64,000 nt of DNA, from contig NZ_BBUL01000083.1 in the NCBI RefSeq assembly GCF_000953825.1, positions 1-64,000 on the forward strand, read 5' to 3'. This document shows positions 35,226-41,308 of this stretch, one piece after another (positions within the stretch are counted from its first letter, which is position 1; each line of letters opens with the position of its first letter). Origin of the DNA: Cellvibrio sp. OA-2007. Lineage in GTDB: Bacteria; Pseudomonadota; Gammaproteobacteria; Pseudomonadales; Cellvibrionaceae. A program made the position numbers and the translations under genes. The notes below the pieces were generated by a model. It saw only the letters and a program-made list of their open reading frames with translations. It was not told the origin of the DNA and searched no databases.

Positions 35226-36443
35226 TTAGAAGGAGTAGCCAACACCCAGGTTGAAACCGGCGTATTCATCTTTACCTGCTGGAACTTCTTGGCGCATTAG
35301 GTCAAATTTGAACACAGTAGTCTCGCTGAGCCAGAAGTTGGCGCCCAAATTCCATTCGCTGTAGTTGGAATCGGCACTGTCACCTGCTTGGTTGTCCCAC
35401 TCGTTGTAGCGAGTGAAAATACCCCACTGTTCGTTCAGACGTAGAGATGGCTCTATGTACCAGCCCGATTGCTTATCGGCGCCGCTGGCGACGGTATTGA
35501 TGGCATCATCGATATTCCATTGGGCATAGAGCGCACGCAGGCCAAAGGGGCCGGTTTGGTACACGGCGTGAGCTTCAAACAGGGTTGCACCAATTTCGGT
35601 GGCCCCGGCACCTTGAGTGAAATCTTCCTGCAGCTGCACACTGGCTGCGAGCTCTAAACCGGGGATCGCGGTGTACTTCAAACGACTGGTATAAGCGAAA
35701 GAGTCAGCTTTTGCTTCCGATACTTTTTGGCGGCCATCGCGCACCTGGAACTTACCGGTAGCCAAAGCCAAACCAGAGTGAGCGGCAAAGTCGTAGCTTA
35801 AACCCTGTGCCAGTTCACCACTGAAAGCAACGCCACCCTCCCACCAAGTGCTGGGGATGATTTTGTTTTCTACGCTGTTGCGCTCTACACCGTAAAAAGT
35901 GTCTGGCTCATGGGTTTCATTGATGATGCCTACAGGTACTAAAAACACCCCTGATTTGAGGCTGTGCTTAGCGGAATAGTCCCACTCTACATAGGCTTGC
36001 TCTAATTCAACTTCGCCTTTTTTACCTTCACCAGCTACGCCATGCTCCAGCTCAAATTCGGAGAAGAAGCGCACTGTGTCGCTGAATTCGTGGCTGAACA
36101 ACAATACAAAACGGTGAAAATCCATTTCTTTTTTATCGCTGCCGCCGGGCTTATCGTTATCCCAACGGTTTAAATGCAATTCGCCATAGCCACCAATAAC
36201 AGTTTTGTTTTGATTGCTTGCTGTGCTGCTTAGATCTAGAGCTGCGGCAGTCGATTCGACTTTTGCATCGGTCGCATCGGCTTTTTTAGCAGTTTCTTGT
36301 TGTTGGCTTTTTAGGGCGTCCAGTTCTGCCTGTTGTTCTTTGATAATTTTCCAAAGTTCGGCATTAGTGGGGGCTTTCTCTGCAGCGCTAGTGTTTAACG
36401 CGATGAGTCCCAGTGACAATGCCAGCAAAGATTTTTTGAGCAT
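35226..36443 (-). CDS. Outer-membrane porin (OprO/OprP-like) with N-terminal coiled coil
   Basis: The 405-residue protein has a signal peptide (MLKKSLLALSLGLIALNTSA), a short coiled coil (about 28-60, ELWKIIKEQQAELDALKSQQQ region) that may trimerise or touch peptidoglycan, and a barrel starting VIGGYGELHLNRWDN and ending in aromatic GYSF. It has FELEHGVAG, VELEQAYVEWD, FLVPVGIINETHEPDTFYGVERN and STWWEGGV. These resemble the phosphate-selective-porin superfamily, but the substrate cannot be read from sequence. It is the first gene of a porin-FMN_bind operon, with a good promoter and two Fur-like palindromes upstream. The signal peptide and terminal Phe fix both ends well. Confidence 0.87.
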   Translation of the reverse strand: MLKKSLLALSLGLIALNTSAAEKAPTNAELWKIIKEQQAELDALKSQQQETAKKADATDAKVESTAAALDLSSTASNQNKTVIGGYGELHLNRWDNDKPGGSDKKEMDFHRFVLLFSHEFSDTVRFFSEFELEHGVAGEGKKGEVELEQAYVEWDYSAKHSLKSGVFLVPVGIINETHEPDTFYGVERNSVENKIIPSTWWEGGVAFSGELAQGLSYDFAAHSGLALATGKFQVRDGRQKVSEAKADSFAYTSRLKYTAIPGLELAASVQLQEDFTQGAGATEIGATLFEAHAVYQTGPFGLRALYAQWNIDDAINTVASGADKQSGWYIEPSLRLNEQWGIFTRYNEWDNQAGDSADSNYSEWNLGANFWLSETTVFKFDLMRQEVPAGKDEYAGFNLGVGYSF

Positions 36444-36464
36444 AGTTTTACCCTTAAACGTAAA

Positions 36465-36479
36465 AAAGAATGATTCGTA
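36465..36479 (-). promoter_or_regulatory. Fur-like box between the porin promoter and start codon
   Basis: AAAGAATGATTCGTA contains the perfect palindrome GAATGATTC and matches 11 of 15 positions of the common Fur-family box TGAGAATGATTCTCA. It lies just downstream of the predicted transcription start, where binding would repress. Motif match only. Confidence 0.4.
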
Positions 36480-36488
36480 TTTGCGCCC

Positions 36489-36517
36489 ATCTTAATTATT
36501 TCGAGAGTTAATATCAA
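36489..36517 (-). promoter_or_regulatory. Candidate sigma-70 promoter of the porin operon
   Basis: On the minus strand TTGATA (plus 36512-36517) and TAAGAT (plus 36489-36494) are separated by 17 bp, a good -35 and a fair -10. Transcription would start near 36482, leaving a leader of about 40 nt. Confidence 0.55.
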
Positions 36518-36535
36518 CTGAGATTGCATCTCAGT
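36517..36535. promoter_or_regulatory. Perfect 8-3-8 palindrome abutting the porin -35 box
   Basis: ACTGAGAT-TGC-ATCTCAGT is a perfect inverted repeat directly upstream of the -35. Its inner 15 bases TGAGATTGCATCTCA match 12 of 15 of TGAGAATGATTCTCA, a common Fur-family operator. Together with the box at 36465 it would bracket the promoter. Confidence 0.5.
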
Positions 36536-36635
36536 CATATCAAGTTCGTGTTATGAGGTAAATAGCCGGTTGAGTAAATTTGAGTGATATGGTGCTGGAG
36601 AGGAAGAGCTGAATTCAGAGGGGTTGCATGACAAG

Positions 36636-36660
36636 GAGCCGTTACAGGATATAACGGCTC
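36636..36660 (-). terminator. Hairpin after the rhodanese gene
   Basis: GAGCCGTTA (36636-36644) pairs with TAACGGCTC (36652-36660), a 9-bp stem placed 10 nt after the rhodanese stop. No T tract follows on the minus strand, so its strength as a terminator is doubtful. Confidence 0.45.
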
Positions 36661-36670
36661 ATCACTAAAA

Positions 36671-36997
36671 CTAGTCTTTTGCTTGTCTGGTTAAGATTTG
36701 CTCGTAGCCACCTTCATTGATGGTGTTGGTAAAACCCATCGCCTGCAGTGTTTGTTGGGCAATGCCGGAGCGATTGCCGGAACGGCAGTAGAGATGAATT
36801 TTTGCGTCTTTGTCGGTAGTCACTTCAGCAATACGCATCGCGATCTCCTCGTAGGGGATATGCGCCGCGCCTTCAATATGGCCTGCGTTAAATTCGTCGG
36901 TGGTGCGGACATCGATCCAAATATCAGTAGCGAGTGTGAGGTTAGACATAATCAGTAAGAGCCCTGTGATAAATAAACGGTAGAAAGTGTTAGACAT
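36671..36997 (-). CDS. Periplasmic rhodanese-domain protein (PspE-like)
   Basis: The protein is a single rhodanese domain with a signal peptide. The ATG at 36997 (MSNTFYRLFITGLLLIMSNLTLA) follows an AGGGGA ribosome site and gives 108 residues, like E. coli PspE; earlier in-frame starts at 37012 and 37036 lie before that site. The active-site loop is CRSGNRSG with Cys71, and the substrate loop begins DVRTTDEFNAGHIEGAAHIPY. Rhodaneses move sulfane sulfur, for instance from thiosulfate; the real donor here is unknown. It lies 38 bp after the AI-2E permease gene and upstream of the porin operon. Confidence 0.87.
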   Translation of the reverse strand: MSNTFYRLFITGLLLIMSNLTLATDIWIDVRTTDEFNAGHIEGAAHIPYEEIAMRIAEVTTDKDAKIHLYCRSGNRSGIAQQTLQAMGFTNTINEGGYEQILTRQAKD

Positions 36998-37035
36998 AAC
37001 AATCCCCTTCATCATTTTTAATGGTTTGATGATCA

Positions 37036-38121
37036 TTATGGATTATCGCTGGCGTGCGCATGGGTGACTTCTTGTACGGCGATAGGCCATGCATAAAGAA
37101 TGGCTTTTACCAGTGTCGCAAGGGGGATCGCAAAAAATACTCCCCAAAACCCCCACAGCCCACCAAACACCAGCACTGCGAGAATAATCGCAACCGGGTG
37201 TAAATTAACGGCTTCAGAGAAGAGTAGGGGTACCAACACATTGCCATCCAATGCTTGAATGACGGTGTAGGCCAGCATCAAATAAATAAACTCTGATGAC
37301 CAGCCCCATTGGAAGTAGGCGACCATAGCTACTGGCAAAGTGACCACCGCAGCGCCTACAAACGGAATCACAACGGACAGGCCAACCGCAATCGCCAGCA
37401 GTGCCGCATAGTGCAGCCCGAGCAGCACAAACACGATATAAGATACAGCGCCCACAATTAAGATTTCGATCACTTTGCCACGCACATAATTGGCAAATTG
37501 TTGATTCATTTCTTGCCAGACTTTGCTCATCATCGGGCGGTTTTCAGGGAGAAATTTGCTGCCCCAGTTGATGATGACCTGGCTGTCTTTGAGGAAAAAG
37601 AACACCAGTATCGGCACTAAAATCAAATAAATTAATAAGCCGATTAGCATGGGAATATTGGTCACCGAAAAACTGACAACATCCTGCCCGAGGCCACTAA
37701 TCTCTGCAGTCATCGAGGTAAATACTTGCTCAAGTTGGCGCTCGCTAATTAGCTTTGGGTATTTTTCTGGCAACAGCATCAGCAGTTGCTGCCCTTCAAT
37801 AAACATGCGCGGCAATTCGCTAAAAAAACGAACCAACTGGTTCCATAAAATGGGCAATACCAATAACAAAAAAGCACTCAGCATTAACATAAGTACAGTA
37901 AAGGCGATGCTCACTGCCAGCCAATGCGGTGCGCCCCAGCTGCGTAGGTGTACAACTAAACCCTGCATTAAAAATGCAATCACAATAGCGGCGATCATCG
38001 GCGCTAATACTTGCCCCATAGTCAGTATGGCGATCAGCCCGCATGCCAACAGAAGTAATAGCAGTAAGGCTTCTTCATTGGAAAAATAGCGATCAAGCCA
38101 GTTGCGAAAAATTTTAATCAT
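37036..38121 (-). CDS. AI-2E/PerM-family inner-membrane permease
   Basis: The 361-residue protein has about seven or eight hydrophobic segments and belongs to the AI-2 exporter-like (TqsA/PerM/YhhQ-type) family. The first helix pair is near 18-70, followed by a long amphipathic loop (about 75-140) and further membrane pairs, with the family-typical VLIPFVGAAVVTLPVA-like VVIPFVGAAVVTLPVAMVAY and ALDGNVLVPLLFSEAVNLHPVAII. Members transport varied substrates (AI-2, sodium/proton exchange); the name is historical and the substrate here is not predicted. It starts with ATG at 38121, 185 bp from the next gene upstream. Confidence 0.9.
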   Translation of the reverse strand: MIKIFRNWLDRYFSNEEALLLLLLLACGLIAILTMGQVLAPMIAAIVIAFLMQGLVVHLRSWGAPHWLAVSIAFTVLMLMLSAFLLLVLPILWNQLVRFFSELPRMFIEGQQLLMLLPEKYPKLISERQLEQVFTSMTAEISGLGQDVVSFSVTNIPMLIGLLIYLILVPILVFFFLKDSQVIINWGSKFLPENRPMMSKVWQEMNQQFANYVRGKVIEILIVGAVSYIVFVLLGLHYAALLAIAVGLSVVIPFVGAAVVTLPVAMVAYFQWGWSSEFIYLMLAYTVIQALDGNVLVPLLFSEAVNLHPVAIILAVLVFGGLWGFWGVFFAIPLATLVKAILYAWPIAVQEVTHAHASDNP

Positions 38122-38256
38122 AGCGATTGGTGTGCCTTGGAGGATTAACTAAAAATCAGCTGGGAATAGCCTTAAGGTCTTTAGCATAACAAGCTTGGGG
38201 TGTTCCCGCGCGCTAAAAAATGTAATCCCGGTGGCGGTATTCTGCCGAGTAAAACA

Positions 38257-38282
38257 ATTGCGCCCGCAAGAGCGGGCGCAAT
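38257..38282 (-). terminator. Strong hairpin after the 38307 gene
   Basis: ATTGCGCCCGC (38257-38267) pairs with GCGGGCGCAAT (38272-38282) across a 4-nt loop, followed on the minus strand by TGTTTT. It is a likely terminator of the 38307 gene. Its arms share ATTGCGCCC with the hairpin at 1054-1073. Confidence 0.6.
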
Positions 38283-38306
38283 CTGGCATTTCTGACGAGA
38301 GGGCGG

Positions 38307-38843
38307 TTAGGCGCTGGCGAGTAAACGATCGTATTTGCGGCTGAGCATATCGTAAAACTGCTCGCGGACTTGCACTATGGTGTTTTTCAGTGCGGTTATC
38401 TGCTCCAGCGAAATATCCTTGCGGCCGATATAAACCTGCTTGCGGTATACCGCGATCTTGGCGCCGTACAAACGCAGGCTGCGCTCCAGATTTTTTTCTC
38501 CCAGCATCAATAATTTGGCTTCGGCTTCGGCCAGTTTTTTAAACTCGGCGACCAGTTCGCTGTTGACAGCATCTAGCTCTGCGCGGCGTGCCTGTGGCCA
38601 GCGCTCTCCAAATTGGATGGACTCCACCACCAGCGACGAATATTTGGCGAAGATATGGGTGACGGTGCCTACTTGGGTGGATACATCTTCCAGTATCTGC
38701 AAGCGGCGATTGTCGCGCGCGCTGGCGACCGGTTGCGGGTTACTGCGGCGCAGTACAACCCAAGCTGTTGCGGCGGCGATAATTGCGCCCAAACCGATTT
38801 TCAATGAAGTGTCAGTAATTTGTAGAAAAAGCTCGCTATTCAT
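38307..38843 (-). CDS. Orphan membrane-anchored helical protein
   Basis: The 178-residue protein has one transmembrane helix near the N-terminus (residues 15-32, LKIGLGAIIAAATAWVVL) preceded by a short outer end, and a long, charged, mostly helical cytoplasmic part. Runs such as AVNSELVAEFKKLAEAEAKLLML and LRLYGAKIAVYRKQ suggest coiled coil. I do not recognise a family. It stands alone between the AI-2E permease gene and the repeat at 38955, with its own terminator. Confidence 0.72.
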   Translation of the reverse strand: MNSELFLQITDTSLKIGLGAIIAAATAWVVLRRSNPQPVASARDNRRLQILEDVSTQVGTVTHIFAKYSSLVVESIQFGERWPQARRAELDAVNSELVAEFKKLAEAEAKLLMLGEKNLERSLRLYGAKIAVYRKQVYIGRKDISLEQITALKNTIVQVREQFYDMLSRKYDRLLASA

Positions 38844-38954
38844 ATGTTGGTGCCCCTCTGTCAGAAAAACGGCGGTTTTGATTCGTTAACAGAGGTTTAG
38901 CAAGAAATAGGCCAGAGGTGTTGAGTTGCTCTTGCTTGATTTTGTAAGAAAGTT

Positions 38955-39023
38955 GTCATCCCCGCTAGCGGGGATCCATAGGTTTTAAAATCAAAAGCTA
39001 GACTCCCGCAAGCGGGAGTGACG
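38955..39023. repeat. Dispersed two-hairpin repeat, copy 1 (69 bp)
   Basis: The element starts GTCATCC and ends GTGACG. It contains a perfect palindrome ATCCCCGCTAGCGGGGAT (38958-38975), the spacer starting CCATAGGTTTT, and ACTCCCGCAAGCGGGAGT (39002-39019). A second copy of the same length lies at 62027-62095 in reverse orientation. The form is that of a REP/BIME-like or small MITE-like intergenic repeat. Confidence 0.8.
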
Positions 39024-39031
39024 AGAGGGGT

Positions 39032-39259
39032 TTAACGCAAGGGTTTGAGTATTGGCTCCAAACCATTCAAGCGAATCTCATACATCAAGCCCAGCAATTG
39101 GCCAAGTTTGCCTTTGGGGAAGCCCTCGCGCCCCATCCACATCAAATAATGCTCGGGGATGTCGGCAATCATATGACCGGCATATTTACCGTAGGGCATA
39201 GGAGTGGTGACTAATTCTTTGATGAGTTGGGGATCAAACGGAAACTCGTCCACGCTCAA
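39032..39259 (-). CDS. DUF3820-family protein
   Basis: The 75-residue protein matches the DUF3820 family, sometimes called a putative quorum-sensing-regulated virulence factor. Family features are MPYGKYAGHMIADIPEHYLMWM and EGFPKGKLGQLLGLMYEI. It starts with TTG at 39259, overlapping the stop of the SUI1 gene as TTGA; GTG at 39253 is an alternative start. The overlap suggests coupled translation. The function is unknown. Confidence 0.82.
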   Translation of the reverse strand: MSVDEFPFDPQLIKELVTTPMPYGKYAGHMIADIPEHYLMWMGREGFPKGKLGQLLGLMYEIRLNGLEPILKPLR

Positions 39260-39585
39260 CCGCCTGCCAGTTTTACGGTGAAACCGCGCTTTTCCAGCTC
39301 GGCTTTAAGTTTGTCGCGCTGGTCGCCTTGGATTTCGATGACACCATCCTTCAATGAGCCGCCCACACCACACGTAACTTTGAGGGCTTTGGCGAGGTCT
39401 TTTAGTTTGGTTTCATCCAGCGGCACGCCGGTAATGGTGGTGACGCCTTTGCCATTGCGGCCGGCGGTCTCGCGGCGGATGCGCACTATGCCATCGCCCT
39501 GTGGAATGGTTGCAGCGGGTTTGTCTTCTTTGATGCGGCCAGTCTCGGTGGAATAGACAAGGCGGGAGTTTTTATCTTTGCTCAT
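39256..39585 (-). CDS. yciH: SUI1/YciH-family translation factor
   Basis: This is a small cytoplasmic eIF1-like protein of 109 residues, thought to influence start-site fidelity; in E. coli YciH represses some translation under stress. The SUI1 fold shows GIVRIRRETAGRNGKGVTTITG and KALKVTCGVGGSLKDGVIEIQGDQRDKL, the conserved core. The ATG at 39585 (MSKDKNSRLVYSTETGRI) matches the family start; a longer reading from 39648 runs into the divergent promoter region. Its stop overlaps the DUF3820 start by 4 bp. Confidence 0.93.
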   Translation of the reverse strand: MSKDKNSRLVYSTETGRIKEDKPAATIPQGDGIVRIRRETAGRNGKGVTTITGVPLDETKLKDLAKALKVTCGVGGSLKDGVIEIQGDQRDKLKAELEKRGFTVKLAGG

Positions 39586-39684
39586 GGTAATCGCTCGCAG
39601 GAAACTAGCTGCCAATTCTAACCTCGGGCACTGGTAGAATGCGCGCAACTTTTTATTCGTTCCTCATTTGATAGAGGTTTTGCT

Positions 39685-40875
39685 ATGACAATTAACGGCC
39701 AATGGTTGCCGCAATGGCAGCCGCTTATCGATGCCTTTGCCGCTAATTTCTCCCCAGAACAAGGCGAGGAGGGCGCCGGGCTGGCGCTGGTGCACCGTGG
39801 GGAATTGGTGGTGAATGTGTGGGCTGGCCAGCGCAGTAATAAGCTCGCTGGTATAGAGCGAACCGATTGGAGTGAGGGTACGCTGGTCAATATTTTTTCA
39901 GCCGGTAAAGGTCTGGTGGCTTTGTGCGTATTGCAGCTGGTGGCCGAGGGCAAGTTGCAGTTGGATGAGCCGGTCGCCAGCATCTGGCCTGATTTTATAC
40001 AAGCAGACAAAAGCTCAATCACTTTGCGACAGCTGCTGTGCCATCGCGCAGGCATGTCGGCGTTTCATCAGCATATTTCCAATGAGCAAATTTTTACTTG
40101 GGCTGCTATGACGCAAGCTGTCGCCGCTGAGTCACCTTGGTGGGCGCCAAATACGGCGCAGGGCTATTCGCCGTTTATGTTCGGTTGGATTTTGGGTGAG
40201 CTGGTAAAACGTGCCAGCGGCTGTGCAAGTTTTAACGAGTATTTCCAGCAGTATGTGGCGCAGCCTTTGAACGCGAATTGCCATTTTGGTGTGCCAGACT
40301 TTTTATTGGATAGTGTTGCGGATACCGGCCCACTTAAACGCCCCTTGGGGGTGATGGCGAGTTCTACTGGCGCCGATAGCATCGCGCTGGGGAAATTAAT
40401 GAAAGCCGATCCGCGCGGCGTCACCAATCGCGCTTTTTCTAACCCGATCAGTTTAATGACCGCGACTAATTCGCGTGAATGGCGGCAGGCGCAAATTCCG
40501 GCAGCAGGCGCCCATGCCGATGCGCGCGCCCTCGCCACTATTTACGGCGCTTTAGCAAATGCGCAACAAAATGTGTTGGCTGAATCTGCATTGCCATTGT
40601 GCTGGCAAGAACAAACCTTTGAACAGGATCGCACCCTCGGTTTGCCGTTGCGTTTTAGTCATGGATTTATGTTGTCGCAAGCGGATCGTGCTGATTGTCG
40701 CTACGGTCGCGGCGCACGCGCCTTTGGTCACCCTGGTGCGGGTGGTTGTATCGGTTTTGCCGATCCGGATTTTGAATTGGGTTTTGGTTACGTCACCCAT
40801 CGCATGGGCAATAGAATTTTAATCGACGAGCGCGCGGTGCGTTTGATCGATGCCGCTTATGCAGTTCTCGAATAG
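39685..40875 (+). CDS. Beta-lactamase-fold serine hydrolase (class C-like esterase, family VIII)
   Basis: The 396-residue protein lacks a clear signal peptide and is probably cytoplasmic. Penicillin-binding-type motifs are SAGK (Ser72, Lys75), a tyrosine motif GYSP (Tyr161) and GHPGAGG near residue 350 in place of KTG. This pattern fits EstB-like esterases rather than true AmpC beta-lactamases, which need KTG and export. Substrate unknown. It is divergent from the SUI1 gene, with a 99-bp gap, and slyX follows 16 bp after it. Confidence 0.86.
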   Translation: MTINGQWLPQWQPLIDAFAANFSPEQGEEGAGLALVHRGELVVNVWAGQRSNKLAGIERTDWSEGTLVNIFSAGKGLVALCVLQLVAEGKLQLDEPVASIWPDFIQADKSSITLRQLLCHRAGMSAFHQHISNEQIFTWAAMTQAVAAESPWWAPNTAQGYSPFMFGWILGELVKRASGCASFNEYFQQYVAQPLNANCHFGVPDFLLDSVADTGPLKRPLGVMASSTGADSIALGKLMKADPRGVTNRAFSNPISLMTATNSREWRQAQIPAAGAHADARALATIYGALANAQQNVLAESALPLCWQEQTFEQDRTLGLPLRFSHGFMLSQADRADCRYGRGARAFGHPGAGGCIGFADPDFELGFGYVTHRMGNRILIDERAVRLIDAAYAVLE

Positions 40876-40891
40876 AGAGAGGAATTAAAAA

Positions 40892-41113
40892 ATGTCTGAT
40901 ATTGAAGAGCAATTAATTGATGTACAAACCCGTGTTGCTTACCAGGAAGATACGCTGGCGCAACTAAACGAGGTAATTACCAAACAGGATGCCGAGATAG
41001 TTCAGTTGAAACAGCAGATGCGCCTGCTTGCCCAGCGCTTGGATGAGTTGGCGCGCGACCCGGCACAGGGAGGCGATATCGAAATTACTAACGATAGGCC
41101 GCCGCATTATTGA
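40892..41113 (+). CDS. slyX: SlyX family protein
   Basis: The 73-residue coiled-coil protein of unknown role is recognised by IEEQLIDVQTRVAYQEDTLAQLNEVITKQ and the PPHY C-terminus. It probably forms a trimeric or dimeric coiled coil. A GAGAGAGG ribosome site precedes the ATG. It is likely cotranscribed with the esterase gene 16 bp upstream. Confidence 0.9.
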   Translation: MSDIEEQLIDVQTRVAYQEDTLAQLNEVITKQDAEIVQLKQQMRLLAQRLDELARDPAQGGDIEITNDRPPHY

Positions 41114-41176
41114 CAGTTTCATTGCGGCCCTTCGGCGAACTTTATTGGCGTGCAGCTATTTGGCGTCGATGCAGAT

Positions 41177-41194
41177 AATTTTGGCGCCAAAATT
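41177..41194. promoter_or_regulatory. Perfect 18-nt palindrome upstream of the GGDEF-EAL gene
   Basis: AATTTTGGCGCCAAAATT is fully self-complementary and lies 115 bp before the GGDEF-EAL start, in the 195-bp gap after slyX. It is not followed by a T tract, so it looks more like a dimeric regulator site than a terminator. No regulator gene is nearby. Confidence 0.45.
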
Positions 41195-41308
41195 TACATA
41201 AATAACAATAACGATGAACTAATTCCCGACGACAGCGCAATCAAAAAATTCTTGTCTACACTTTGAAATTGACAAGTCTTATTTGCGCACAGGGCGACTT
41301 CATCCACT

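Noticed and set aside
39685-40875. AmpC beta-lactamase (antibiotic resistance gene)
   Set aside because: SxxK and a Tyr motif are present, but there is no signal peptide and GHPGAGG replaces KTG, so an esterase is more likely.
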